Position numbers and translations under genes: made by a program. DNA of 64,000 bases from Cyclobacterium jeungdonense (GTDB taxonomy: Bacteria > Bacteroidota > Bacteroidia > Cytophagales > Cyclobacteriaceae), in NCBI RefSeq assembly GCF_010994275.1, contig NZ_WMCD01000006.1:1-64000 (forward strand). Direction: 5' to 3'. The notes beneath the pieces are model-generated. The model saw nothing but the letters and a program-made list of their open reading frames with translations, searched no databases and was not told where the DNA came from. Positions 43,143 through 52,493 of this stretch are shown here, one piece after another (within the stretch, counting starts at the first letter, position 1; the number at the start of each line of letters is the position of its first letter).

Positions 43143-43158
43143 TACGAAATAAATCGTA
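43143..43158. promoter_or_regulatory. BlaI-like operator 3
   Basis: TACGAAATAAATCGTA: same arms; centre 25 bp from site 2; ends 7 bp before the ATG, so binding would block initiation of blaI-blaR transcription or translation of its leader. Confidence 0.8.
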
Positions 43159-43165
43159 AATAGGC

Positions 43166-43537
43166 ATGAAAGAAAAACCTACAGGTGCAGAGTTAGAAGT
43201 GCTGGCTATCTTATGGGAACTAGGGAATGCCAGTGTTCGTCAGGTACACGAGCGATTGACACAAGATAAAGAGACCGGATATACCACTACCTTGAAAATC
43301 ATGCAAAACATGTATGGGAAGGGTCTGGTGGCCCGGGACGAAAAAAAAAGGAGCCATGTGTATCGTGCGGCCATTTCCCAACAAGATACCCAGGAATCAC
43401 TGGTGAAGAACTTTATCCGTAAAGCATTTGGGGGTTCTGCCAACAAACTCGTCATGCAAGCTTTGGGTCAAAGTGAGCCCTCCAAGGAGGAAATTGAAGA
43501 AATTCGTGCGTTTTTAGATAAAATGGAAAATAAATAG
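43166..43537 (+). CDS. blaI: BlaI/MecI-type transcriptional repressor
   Basis: 123 residues with a winged helix (GAELEVLAILWELGNASVRQVHERL) and the KETGYTTTLKIMQNMYGKGLV segment of the Penicillinase_R family. The regulator is released from its operator on proteolysis triggered by the membrane peptidase encoded 2 bp downstream. Three operator palindromes lie just upstream, so it is most likely autoregulated. A beta-lactamase gene is not in the window; the target is unknown. Confidence 0.92.
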   Translation: MKEKPTGAELEVLAILWELGNASVRQVHERLTQDKETGYTTTLKIMQNMYGKGLVARDEKKRSHVYRAAISQQDTQESLVKNFIRKAFGGSANKLVMQALGQSEPSKEEIEEIRAFLDKMENK

Positions 43538-43539
43538 TC

Positions 43540-45297
43540 ATGAAAATCGATTGGTTTCTTCTTGCGGTCCCGGAGATTCTGGGCTGGTCTCTAATACATT
43601 CCCTCTGGCAATTTGTGTTATTGGCTGGTATCTATTGGTTGTTGCTTCGGTTTGGAGCGTTACGGATACCACATTACCGGTATCTGACCGGATTACTCGT
43701 CCTGTTTCTCATGGCCCTTTCTTTTTCGGCTACCCTATGGTACGAATACCAAATGTGGCTGCATGATGCAGCAATACCACAGCCCCATCTGGAATCACTA
43801 CTACATACAGCAACAGGTTATCAAGCCGAAACCTCTCCCGGACACTGGGCAACCGCCTCTCTGTTTTTGCAAAAAGCATTGCCCTACTTCGTTAATGTGT
43901 GGTTTATAGGCGTGGTATTTTACATGGTACGCCTGGCAGGAAATTTTGCTTCCTTGCAACAGATAAAGCGGCGTTCTTCCATGAGTTTACCGAAATGGAT
44001 TCACGAAAAAGCTCGTGTCTATGGGCTGAAAATGGGAATCACCCTTCCCGTTTCGATCCGGGTGAGTGAGGAAATTGAGGTGCCCATGGTTTTTGGAATG
44101 CTGAAACCCATCGTATTGATACCGGCCGGTCTGTTATCAGGCATGCCTCCTGCTCAGTTGGAAACGATTCTTGCCCATGAACTGGCGCATATTCGAAGAC
44201 AGGATTTTACCATCAATTTATGTCAATCTTTCCTTGAAATGATCTTTTTCTACCATCCGGCATTCTGGTGGATAAATGAATCCGTAAGAGAGGCACGGGA
44301 ACAAGCGACGGATGATCTGGCGATAAAAAATGGCGCGGTGGCTTCAGATTTGGCCCATGCCCTTGCGAATATCGTAAACAGAGCTTCCAACAGTACCCCG
44401 GAACTGGCCATGGCTGCCCAAAAATCGACATTTCCTACCCTCCTTCGAATACAGCGGATGATGGGCAAAAAACATTCAAAAATTTCCCCTTCACCATTAA
44501 TCAGTAAAACCATGATAATTACTTGTTTGCTTAGCTTTATCCTGCTACTGGGAACAGCCCGTCAGGAAAACCCAGATCGAAACATCTGGTTGGAGACCCA
44601 GTTAAACAATACTCTGAGTTCGCTTCCTGTTTCGATTCCGTCGTTTCCAATGCCCCTGATATCCGGTAGCGATGACAGCGTTCCAAGTTCCGTTACTCCA
44701 TCCACTTTGGCAAAGGCAGAAGTGATTTTGGACTCCATCCAGGAATTTAACTTCCAAATTGCTGAGGTAGTAGACTTGGTTGTGGAGGTAGATCAGGATG
44801 CGACGTGGGAAAGGGAGGCAGCTGTAAAAATCGACACTGTTCCTGAGATGCCCGCTTTGGCGCTCAGTCCGCCTCCAACACTTGACTTTTCCCCTGCCTT
44901 TCCAGAAAACCTGCCAGGAGTTTCGGGAGGTTTTTTTAAAGAATTCGGCGACAGTCTGGGGTTAGTTACGTCCAGGATTATTCTATTACATCAAGATTCT
45001 ACTCCAAATGGGCGGTTCCAAAAAGAAAAGCTTGAGCTTAAGATGAAGGAACTTCAACTAAAAATGGCCGCTTCCCAACAGGTTTTTGAAGAAAAAATGC
45101 GGGAATGGGAAGCTGATTTTAAGCCAAAAATGGAAGAGTTTGAAGCGAAAATGGAAGCTTGGAGAAAGGAAAACGAACCCAAGATAAAGGAGTTTGAAGC
45201 CAAGATGGAGGAATGGAGCAAACAGCAGGAAGCCAGATTTAAAGCAATGGAAGAAAAAATGCGCGAAAAAGAGAAAGCCATGGAGGAAATCCAGTAA
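43540..45297 (+). CDS. BlaR1-like M56 membrane peptidase with coiled-coil C-terminus
   Basis: 585 residues. N-terminal helices, then the zinc peptidase motif ILAHELAHIRRQDF (HExxH, about residue 209) and ATDDLAI, further membrane span near residue 325. After that the protein has no penicillin-binding sensor: instead a Pro/Ser-rich stretch and, from about residue 492 to the end, a long charged coiled coil with repeats of the type MEEFEAKMEAW, EFEAKMEEWSKQ and MEEKMREKEKAM. So it pairs with BlaI but likely senses something other than beta-lactam, via the periplasmic coil. Confidence 0.88.
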   Translation: MKIDWFLLAVPEILGWSLIHSLWQFVLLAGIYWLLLRFGALRIPHYRYLTGLLVLFLMALSFSATLWYEYQMWLHDAAIPQPHLESLLHTATGYQAETSPGHWATASLFLQKALPYFVNVWFIGVVFYMVRLAGNFASLQQIKRRSSMSLPKWIHEKARVYGLKMGITLPVSIRVSEEIEVPMVFGMLKPIVLIPAGLLSGMPPAQLETILAHELAHIRRQDFTINLCQSFLEMIFFYHPAFWWINESVREAREQATDDLAIKNGAVASDLAHALANIVNRASNSTPELAMAAQKSTFPTLLRIQRMMGKKHSKISPSPLISKTMIITCLLSFILLLGTARQENPDRNIWLETQLNNTLSSLPVSIPSFPMPLISGSDDSVPSSVTPSTLAKAEVILDSIQEFNFQIAEVVDLVVEVDQDATWEREAAVKIDTVPEMPALALSPPPTLDFSPAFPENLPGVSGGFFKEFGDSLGLVTSRIILLHQDSTPNGRFQKEKLELKMKELQLKMAASQQVFEEKMREWEADFKPKMEEFEAKMEAWRKENEPKIKEFEAKMEEWSKQQEARFKAMEEKMREKEKAMEEIQ

Positions 45298-45359
45298 GAG
45301 CAGGTAAGAAGACAACCGGCCAGTCCCGACAGGTAATACTCCCTTTCATTTTTACGTTG

Positions 45360-45385
45360 TCCGGAAGAATTTCGATTCTTCCGGA
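45360..45385. terminator. Hairpin with UUCG loop between convergent genes
   Basis: TCCGGAAGAAT-TTCG-ATTCTTCCGGA: 11-bp perfect stem with a TTCG tetraloop, directly after the minus gene stop (45386). No T-run follows on either strand; it may terminate or stabilise the 3' ends. Confidence 0.55.
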
Positions 45386-46000
45386 TTACTTCCCACGCTG
45401 GGATAAAATCCAGGCAGGATAGCCCAGGGAATATTTGAAATCCAGGCAGATAACATCTGGTAAAATGGAAGTTATTTTTTCCAGGTGTGAACGACTTGTA
45501 TCTCCAAATACCTCCAGACCAAAAGTATGGGATGTATCGCTTGCTACTTTCAATTCGGCATATTCTACCTGTATGCCCTGAGTCAGGTTTTTTTCGTAGG
45601 GATATGCTGTGTAATCCTGTTCGGATTGGCTGTTGAATTTTAGGACCCACCTTTTTTTTCGGACAGGAAAGGGATCTGTGTAGGGTAATTCAGGTAAAGG
45701 ACGATTGAGAATCCATTTGTCCCAATACTCTAAATGGCCGGCCTGATTACCGTTAAATTGAAAGGGAATGCCCGGTTTTCTCCTTTTTTTGATCTCATGA
45801 TTACCCTGCCGAAGTTTTATCCCAAGATCCTCCCGGTTGGAAATGGGGTAATAGGTATCCGTTCGTATCTCTGGCTCAGGCTTCATATTGAAATTGTCCA
45901 GCACAAAATCCTGCAATTCCGGTACGTTATCCGGAAAAAACCAACGGATTTCAAGACTGGAATAATTCGGTTTTTTAAGGGTAAAGTGATCTATATCCAT
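45386..46000 (-). CDS. Unknown protein, possibly CYTH-like
   Basis: 204 residues starting MDIDHFTLKKPNYSSLEIRW. The pattern of charged strands (EIRWFF, VRKKRWVLKF, VEYAELKV, FGLEVFGD) is reminiscent of CYTH/ triphosphate tunnel enzymes, where alternating E and K/R line a barrel, but I cannot confirm the signature and no partner gene helps. No signal peptide or membrane helix. Confidence 0.55.
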   Translation of the reverse strand: MDIDHFTLKKPNYSSLEIRWFFPDNVPELQDFVLDNFNMKPEPEIRTDTYYPISNREDLGIKLRQGNHEIKKRRKPGIPFQFNGNQAGHLEYWDKWILNRPLPELPYTDPFPVRKKRWVLKFNSQSEQDYTAYPYEKNLTQGIQVEYAELKVASDTSHTFGLEVFGDTSRSHLEKITSILPDVICLDFKYSLGYPAWILSQRGK

Positions 46001-46008
46001 GCTACCAT

Positions 46009-46044
46009 AAAAAAGGGTTGTATCAATTACTGATACAACCCTTT
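46009..46044 (-). terminator. Intrinsic terminator of the ThuA/dehydrogenase gene
   Basis: AAAGGGTTGTATCA (46012-46025) pairs perfectly with TGATACAACCCTTT (46031-46044). On the minus strand the stem is followed by T6 (plus-strand A-run 46009-46014), 26 bp after the stop at 46070. Confidence 0.9.
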
Positions 46045-46069
46045 ATTGACTCCATTAATTCCGAGCAGC

Positions 46070-49000
46070 CTATTCGCTAATCATTTTCATGGAAAGAAAA
46101 GTCAGGTTCACTTTTTCATTTTCATTCAGAGCATACGTTACGATATATAGGTCCTGCATGCCTTGCTCCGGCACATTTTCAAAGGATAGCTGAAAGGAAT
46201 ATTGCGCCATGCCACCGTCTTCTTTTTTGCGTAGTACCGACTGTCCAATCAGCGGTCCATCGGGAGATCCGATTCGGGCTTCTACCTGGTAGCCGTATTC
46301 AAAAGGATTTTGAGATCCAGCTATAAAGTCGATACCTGCCAGGTCGGTAAGGTCGATGTTTTTAAGGGCAAAATACCCCTTGCTGGTTGGTGCTGATAGC
46401 ATGCTCTGCCCGTCCATTTCAAGGGATTTATATCCTGAAGATTCGCTTACTTCTGAAAAGCTGATTTTACTGTTTCGCAGGAACGCAGTAGTAGAGGAAC
46501 TGAGCGGCTTGATATTAACGCCGCCCCTGTCTGTAAAGCTGGCATTTATTATCATCACACCGTTATCGGCGATTGCTTTTCCCTGAAGTGGATCCAGCTC
46601 GCCAACAGGAGGAAGGCTGGCCTCTATGTTTTCTAAATCCCCCAGGGAAAGAATCCAGGCGACGATTTTTCGCGCATCGCCTTCTTTCAGATCCGGGTTG
46701 GCAGGCATCATGGTTTCTCCCCAGACACCCGATCCACCTTTGATGATTTTATTGATCAGATGGTCAGCGGCCTGTGGGTTATCGGCATATTTCTTAGATA
46801 CCTCTGTATAAGCAGGTCCCACAGAAAGTTCATCCACCTGGTGACAGGTTTTACAGGTTAGCGATTCCATGATGCTTTTACCTGCCATGGCTTCAGACAT
46901 TACCTGGTGGCCCATGGCTGCTTCCGCCCTGTCAAACCCTTCAATATAATCCGCTGATACGTACAAGGTAGATAAATCCTCCTCTGCCCCGGGATCATCG
47001 GGATCTGTAACAATTACCTGATATTCAATCGTTTTACCGGGAAAATAAAAGGTAGAATTGCCGTCAAATTCTATAGATACCTCCGGGGCAACATTTCCAG
47101 CATAGACGTTTAACGTGTTGCTTTTCACCACTTCATTTCCAGTGTCCTTTACGGTGACCGAAATGTCATAATCGCCAACGGATTCGTAGGTATAGGTCAA
47201 CTCCGGTTCGGTGGTATCTATTGATTCTCCGTTTCCGAGGTTCCAGGAATAAGTCAGCGCATCCTTTTCGGGGTCACTGGCTTCCGCAGTCAAATGGATT
47301 TCCAAAGGCAGTGTACCAGATGTTTTATCGGAGGATATTCCTGCAATCACCGGCGCCCTGTTACCCGGGTTATAGGTGATTACCGATAGGGCGGCGTCTT
47401 CGTTTGCACTGAACCAACCGTTGCCGTATTCCAGCAGGTAAAGCTTCCCGTCGGGACCCATTTCCAAATCGATAAGTGCATTGTGTCGTACCCCTTCCAT
47501 AAATGGCTCCATTTTCAGGTAGTCTCCGTTTTCATCCATAGTGACTACTTTGATCCATCCCCGGATCCAATCGTAGATAAACAGTTTGCCGTCGTAATAG
47601 TCCGGAAGTCCACCTCCATTTGGGTACAAGTCTGAATAATATACCGGACCTGCCATGGCATTTCTTCCACCGGTACCTACCTGGGGAAATTCAGCCGACT
47701 GGTCATAGGGGTAATAGATAAAAGCTGGTTGGGCTGGGGGCAATTCTGTTAATCCGGTATTATTTCGGGAAATATTTACCGGAGATAGTGGGTCAAATTG
47801 GATGCCGGATTCGCCCGTATCAAAGTTAAATGCATTGTAGGGATAATTGTTACCGACAAAAAATGGCCAGCCATAGAATCCGGCTTCCTTGGCCTGATTT
47901 ACTTCGTCGTATCCTTTGGGGCCGCGAACACCCAAACTATCGTTTCGGGCATCTGGACCAACTTCTCCCCAGTACAAATAGCCGGTTTTTTGATCCACAC
48001 TGATCCGGTAAGGGTTTCGGTTACCTTGTACGTAGATTTCAGGTTTGGTGCCCTCCATTCCTTCAGGATAAAGGTTTCCTTCCGGTATGCTGTAGGATCC
48101 GTCTTCGTTCACTTTTATCCGGATGATTTTTCCGCGGAGATCGTTGGTGTTGCCTGATGACCGGCCAGCATCATATTGCTCAAATCCGGGTCTGTCGTCC
48201 AGGGGAGCATAGCCTCTCAGGGTATAAGGCTGGTCTGGTTGGTTAAACGGCGTGGAGTTATCTCCGGCAGATACGTAGAGCAACCCTTGGCTATCAAATG
48301 CGATGGAACCACCCGTATGGCAGCAAATGTCCCGTTGTGAATAAAATTCGAGGATTACCTGTTCGGTATCCATTTTCCACTCATCAGCCTCAAATTTAAA
48401 TCTGGAGAGCCTGTTTACCGACTCACCTGTAGGGCTGTAAAAAACATAGACCCAGTGGTTGGTTTCAAAATCCGGATCTGCCTTGATTCCCATAAGGCCT
48501 TCTTCGGCATTGACTCTTGGGGCGTCCGTTTTCCAGTATACATCCAGATGCGCCACTTGCCGGGTGGTGGAATCTCCCTCTTTATACAACAGGATTTCGC
48601 CTCTTCTTTGAGAAATCAAAATATCCAGGTTGGGCAAAATGGTCATTTCAGTGGGCTCGGTAAATTCGCCCGTAACCATGCTCACCTTTTCAAACCGATC
48701 AGCTTCAGGTACCCTTTTACTGCTGGTTTTGGAATAGTCCAATTTTTTATTTCCTCCAATTGCATAGCGTATCCCTTCAAGCAGATGGCGTAAAAACAAT
48801 TCTTCCTGAAAGGAGGCTGAAGTATGCCCCCCGCCTGTATAAAAAGCCCTGCCTCCATCGTAGTCATGGTACCAGGCAATGGGGTGTTCGCCCATGTCCT
48901 CTCCCCCTTGATAACTGCTTTCATCCAAGGTCATCAGTACGTTTACGCTTTCGTTAAAGTCTTTGTAGCTGTACCATTCATCGGTGCGGGTCCATTCGTC

Positions 49001-49504
49001 TGGCAAAAATGAAGTACTGTTGTGGGATTTGTCTATCACATCGATCACTCCCTCCTGCACGTTTGGATGGGGGTCATTGATTCCCGGGTGGTCTGAAAAA
49101 TAGCCCCCGGCCATGTTGCCATACCAGGACCAGTCGTATTCCGTATCGGCTGCTGCGTGTATGCCCACAAAGCCTCCTCCAGCCTGTATGTACCGCTCAA
49201 AATCTGCCTCCTGGTAATGATCCAGCACATCACCTGTTGTACTCAGAAAAATCACTGCGCTGTATTGTTGTAGTATTTCTTCTGTGAAAAGCTCCGAATT
49301 GGTAGTGGTGTCCACTAGAAAACCATTTTCCTGACCCATCTCAATAAGGGCCTGCACTCCGTCTGGGATTGACTCATGGTAATACCCTGCGGTTTTGGAA
49401 AAAACCAAGACCTTGGGATCACCGGAACGGGTGGAACAAGCTCCCAGGAAAATGCCTGCAAACAAGAGAGCCAAAATGCCCTTTGTAATCGTGTTGATAT
49501 ACAT
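46070..49504 (-). CDS. Large secreted lipoprotein: ThuA, PQQ-type sugar dehydrogenase, PKD and cytochrome c domains
   Basis: 1144 residues with a lipoprotein signal (GIFLGACST). Order: ThuA-like domain about 30-250 (VLVFSKTAGYYHES, GGGFVGIHAAAD, GGGHTSASF); a six-bladed glucose/sorbosone dehydrogenase-type propeller about 275-690 (GLMGIKADPDF, DICCHTGGSIAFD, QGNRNPYRIS, GWPFF, MAGPVYY, ALIDLEMGPDG); a PKD domain about 715-800; a c-type cytochrome with CKTCH and MMPANPD axial Met, about 880-970; and a C-terminal beta-sandwich of the carbohydrate-binding kind about 1000-1144. The arrangement suggests oxidation of a sugar or sugar derivative outside the membrane with electrons passed to the fused haem. 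The substrate is unknown. Such multi-domain proteins are typical of polysaccharide-degrading Bacteroidota. Confidence 0.9.
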   Translation of the reverse strand: MYINTITKGILALLFAGIFLGACSTRSGDPKVLVFSKTAGYYHESIPDGVQALIEMGQENGFLVDTTTNSELFTEEILQQYSAVIFLSTTGDVLDHYQEADFERYIQAGGGFVGIHAAADTEYDWSWYGNMAGGYFSDHPGINDPHPNVQEGVIDVIDKSHNSTSFLPDEWTRTDEWYSYKDFNESVNVLMTLDESSYQGGEDMGEHPIAWYHDYDGGRAFYTGGGHTSASFQEELFLRHLLEGIRYAIGGNKKLDYSKTSSKRVPEADRFEKVSMVTGEFTEPTEMTILPNLDILISQRRGEILLYKEGDSTTRQVAHLDVYWKTDAPRVNAEEGLMGIKADPDFETNHWVYVFYSPTGESVNRLSRFKFEADEWKMDTEQVILEFYSQRDICCHTGGSIAFDSQGLLYVSAGDNSTPFNQPDQPYTLRGYAPLDDRPGFEQYDAGRSSGNTNDLRGKIIRIKVNEDGSYSIPEGNLYPEGMEGTKPEIYVQGNRNPYRISVDQKTGYLYWGEVGPDARNDSLGVRGPKGYDEVNQAKEAGFYGWPFFVGNNYPYNAFNFDTGESGIQFDPLSPVNISRNNTGLTELPPAQPAFIYYPYDQSAEFPQVGTGGRNAMAGPVYYSDLYPNGGGLPDYYDGKLFIYDWIRGWIKVVTMDENGDYLKMEPFMEGVRHNALIDLEMGPDGKLYLLEYGNGWFSANEDAALSVITYNPGNRAPVIAGISSDKTSGTLPLEIHLTAEASDPEKDALTYSWNLGNGESIDTTEPELTYTYESVGDYDISVTVKDTGNEVVKSNTLNVYAGNVAPEVSIEFDGNSTFYFPGKTIEYQVIVTDPDDPGAEEDLSTLYVSADYIEGFDRAEAAMGHQVMSEAMAGKSIMESLTCKTCHQVDELSVGPAYTEVSKKYADNPQAADHLINKIIKGGSGVWGETMMPANPDLKEGDARKIVAWILSLGDLENIEASLPPVGELDPLQGKAIADNGVMIINASFTDRGGVNIKPLSSSTTAFLRNSKISFSEVSESSGYKSLEMDGQSMLSAPTSKGYFALKNIDLTDLAGIDFIAGSQNPFEYGYQVEARIGSPDGPLIGQSVLRKKEDGGMAQYSFQLSFENVPEQGMQDLYIVTYALNENEKVNLTFLSMKMISE

Positions 49505-49691
49505 ACCTAAATTTTAATTTTGCAGCAATATAAAGAATATCTTTTTTCTGGCAGCTTCCTTTATCAAAATTGTAGTTGAATGGTAATCACAGGACAGGAA
49601 CTGTTGGAAATGGCTTCCTAATTCAGCTACCCTTGTTTTCCGGATATATAGAGTCCGGGTAGGTATCTGAGAAATGCGGAAGGATACTCTT

Positions 49692-50576
49692 TTATACGGA
49701 TGGGGTTTGGGATTGCCAAAACAAGTAAATAAAAAAAGCATTCAGGGCAGTGGCAGAAATTTTGTTCATCCACATGCTCATCCGGTGGGAGACATAGTTT
49801 TCCGGATCTTTATCTGCCAATATAAACCAGATTGAAAAATAGGATACTACTGGAAGCATCGCAAGCAAAAAAGGCCAAACCGCCCAGGGCTTTTCAATAG
49901 TGATAAAATATCCGGCAAATGCCAGGCCTCCCAAGAGCAACCAAATGGCAGAAAAACCAAAGGTACCCATTATTCCCAGCCTAATACTTAGAGTCAGATC
50001 TCCTCTTTTCAGGTCCTCTTCATGCTGGTAAATTTGAGTGAGAGGATAGGACCCCAACAACAATAAGCTGGTAAGAAGGGCAGCCATCCAGAGTTCCCGG
50101 GGTATGGGCCAAACCAATCCGGAATCGGTAATTCCTACGCTGCACATCCAGAACGTGAAGGCACCTTGAAAAAATCCAGCCGTCAGCCAACTGAGGTAAG
50201 GATATTTTTTCAGGCGGACGGAGGGGTGGCTGTAAGCCATGGATACCAACCCGTAAGTCAATACCATCCAGAAAAAAACAATGTCTATGCTTAACGAAAT
50301 TCCCAGAGCTATCAAAAAAAACACCAATGATAGGTAGTAAAGCCCTATGGTCGCTTTCTTTGGGTTCTTCAATCCCCCGATGCTTTTTTCATCCTTGTCG
50401 AAATAGCTGTTGTACCCGTTGCTGGAAGGGTATAAAAACAGGTGCAGTACCAACCATACCACAACTGCGTTAAGGGTATTTACGTCCGGTACGCTTGCCA
50501 AGGCAAACCAGTATACCGGCATGAGGTAATAGGAAAAGGGAATCCTAAGGTGCTCCCAGTTTGATTTTCTGAACAT
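49692..50576 (-). CDS. UbiA-family prenyltransferase
   Basis: 294 residues, about eight to nine membrane helices. The Asp-rich motif 1 region is NGYNSYFDKDEKSIGG and motif 2 the segment YQHEEDLKRGDLTLSIRLG; both would bind the Mg-prenyl diphosphate. It is divergent from the type III PKS and methyltransferase genes 88 bp away, and in this setting likely attaches a prenyl chain to the polyketide ring product; this is inference from the gene neighbourhood. Confidence 0.85.
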   Translation of the reverse strand: MFRKSNWEHLRIPFSYYLMPVYWFALASVPDVNTLNAVVVWLVLHLFLYPSSNGYNSYFDKDEKSIGGLKNPKKATIGLYYLSLVFFLIALGISLSIDIVFFWMVLTYGLVSMAYSHPSVRLKKYPYLSWLTAGFFQGAFTFWMCSVGITDSGLVWPIPRELWMAALLTSLLLLGSYPLTQIYQHEEDLKRGDLTLSIRLGIMGTFGFSAIWLLLGGLAFAGYFITIEKPWAVWPFLLAMLPVVSYFSIWFILADKDPENYVSHRMSMWMNKISATALNAFFIYLFWQSQTPSV

Positions 50577-50601
50577 ATCTAGAAACCTTGATAACTTTTC
50601 G

Positions 50602-50630
50602 TTGCGGCAACTGTTTTTTACTTATCTTGA
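50602..50630 (+). promoter_or_regulatory. Possible promoter of the type III PKS operon
   Basis: TTG (50602-50604), 18 bp, TATCTTGA (50623-50630), one position short of TAnnTTTG. The start codon is at 50664. Confidence 0.4.
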
Positions 50631-50663
50631 AAAGTACAATAAATATCAGCTAAAATAAAATCC

Positions 50664-51743
50664 ATGAATAGCCAAATAGTCAGCATTGGACTGGCCAATC
50701 CGGGAATACCGATACCGCAGGACAAGATCAGTCGATTCATGCAGATGGCTCATGGATTAGATGCGCAGGAGAGTAGGAAATTGGGGTTTATTTATCGAAA
50801 GTCTGGAATACAGGAGCGCTACAGCGCGCTAGCCGATTTTCATCATGATGATCCCTTGAAATTTGATTTTTTTCCAAAAAACCATAGGTTGGAGCCTTTT
50901 CCGGGGACGGCCAGTAGAATGCAGATTTTTCGGGAGGTAGCTCCTGTATTAGCCACCACTGCCATTCGGCGTTGTTTGGAAAACACTGCCACGACTCCCG
51001 AAAAGGTAACCCACTTGATATTGGTTTCCTGCACCGGAATGTATGCCCCGGGGGTAGAAATGGACATCATTGGGCAAATGGGTTTCCAAAATACCATCGA
51101 ACGTTATGCGATTCACTTTATGGGTTGTTATGCAGCATTCAACGCCATCAAACTGGCCGACAGGATTTGTAGGAGTGAGCCCGATGCTCAGGTGATTATT
51201 ATAGGGGTGGAATTGTGCACCATCCATTTTCAAAAAGAATACAATGAGGATAATGTGATCGCCAATGCGCTTTTCGGAGATGGTGCAGCGGCTGTATTGG
51301 TAAATAATGCCGAACAGGGCCTTTCTATCCGCAAATACCAAAGTAACATATTTATAGAAGGTGAAGCCGATATGGCCTGGACCATTGGGGATTTTGGTTT
51401 TGAAATGAAACTCAGTAAATACATTCCGGAACTGCTAAACCGGGGGATTCATGAACTAAGGAAAAACCTGGAGAAGAAGTTTGACATCGCTCAGATCAAT
51501 CATTTTGCCATTCATCCGGGAGGGAAACAAATACTGAAAAAAATGGAAGCGGCATTCGGTATTGTAGAAAAGCAGAACCTGCATGCCCATCAAATTTTGG
51601 AAAGGTTTGGAAACATGTCTTCCGTAACGATTCTGTACGTTCTTTCAGCCATTCTGAACGATCCTACCATGGATGGAAACGTTTTGGCGATGGGTTTTGG
51701 TCCAGGTCTCACTTTGGAAACCTTACTACTTCATAAATCATGA
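50664..51743 (+). CDS. Type III polyketide synthase (chalcone/stilbene synthase family)
   Basis: 359 residues with the thiolase fold and the triad: nucleophile Cys in FMGCYAAFNAIKLA (about residue 154), His in IHPGGKQIL (about residue 287) and Asn in GNMSSVT (about residue 320); GMGFGPGL-type end (AMGFGPGLTLE). It condenses malonyl-CoA with an acyl starter to a resorcinol- or pyrone-type ring. The 4-bp overlap with the methyltransferase gene and the divergent UbiA gene suggest a methylated, prenylated aromatic product. Confidence 0.92.
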   Translation: MNSQIVSIGLANPGIPIPQDKISRFMQMAHGLDAQESRKLGFIYRKSGIQERYSALADFHHDDPLKFDFFPKNHRLEPFPGTASRMQIFREVAPVLATTAIRRCLENTATTPEKVTHLILVSCTGMYAPGVEMDIIGQMGFQNTIERYAIHFMGCYAAFNAIKLADRICRSEPDAQVIIIGVELCTIHFQKEYNEDNVIANALFGDGAAAVLVNNAEQGLSIRKYQSNIFIEGEADMAWTIGDFGFEMKLSKYIPELLNRGIHELRKNLEKKFDIAQINHFAIHPGGKQILKKMEAAFGIVEKQNLHAHQILERFGNMSSVTILYVLSAILNDPTMDGNVLAMGFGPGLTLETLLLHKS

Positions 51744-52447
51744 GTAAATTTTCAAAAAGATGCTACAAGAAGGAATTGATGGATGACCTGCATTGCAGTG
51801 GTAAGGAACTGGAACAGACTCTGCGAGAACTCAGGACCATCAATAGGCTTCTGGGAGGCAATAAGGTAACTACTTCCGGAATTCGGACTCTGGTTGGAAA
51901 AAAAAACCGGCGCCCCTACAGCGTAGCTGATCTGGGGTGTGGAGGAGGGGACATGACCCTGGTAATGAAAGACTGGAGTATTCGCAACGGATACAGGCTG
52001 CGAATCATAGGCATAGATGCCAATCCGAATATTATTTCCCTGGCAAAAGAAAAAGTCCAGCTTAACTATCCTGAAATTGAATTCAGGCAAGGAAACGTAT
52101 TTGACACGGATTATTTGACTGAGGAGGTAGATATTCAGACCTGTACCTTGTTTATGCATCATTTTACAGATGATGAATTGGTTCAAATTCTTATCAACCT
52201 TAAGGGCAATACCAAGATCGGCATGGTCATTAATGATCTACACCGTCATTTTTTAGCTTATCACAGCATCAAATGGCTGACAACAGCCTTCTCTCGTTCT
52301 CAAATGGTAAAAAATGATGCGCCTCTTTCGGTTTTGAGGGCATTTTCAAGAGAGGATTGGAAGCGATTATTGAGAGCCGCTGGCATTGAAAAATATAAAA
52401 TTTCCTGGCATTGGGCATTTAGGTGGCAAGTTATTTGCTGGGTGTGA
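51740..52447 (+). CDS. SAM-dependent methyltransferase of the type III PKS operon
   Basis: 235 residues. Class I methyltransferase with VADLGCGGGDMTLVM (motif I), GIDANPNII (motif II) and a FMHHFTDDEL stretch. The ATG overlaps the PKS stop (ATGA), so it is co-translated. This family is a regular partner of bacterial type III PKSs, where it O-methylates or C-methylates the ring. The usual FAD-dependent oxidoreductase partner is absent here. Confidence 0.87.
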   Translation: MSKFSKRCYKKELMDDLHCSGKELEQTLRELRTINRLLGGNKVTTSGIRTLVGKKNRRPYSVADLGCGGGDMTLVMKDWSIRNGYRLRIIGIDANPNIISLAKEKVQLNYPEIEFRQGNVFDTDYLTEEVDIQTCTLFMHHFTDDELVQILINLKGNTKIGMVINDLHRHFLAYHSIKWLTTAFSRSQMVKNDAPLSVLRAFSREDWKRLLRAAGIEKYKISWHWAFRWQVICWV

Positions 52448-52493
52448 GTATTATTTTGTAATTTAAATTTTAACCTAAAATTATATTTAACCT

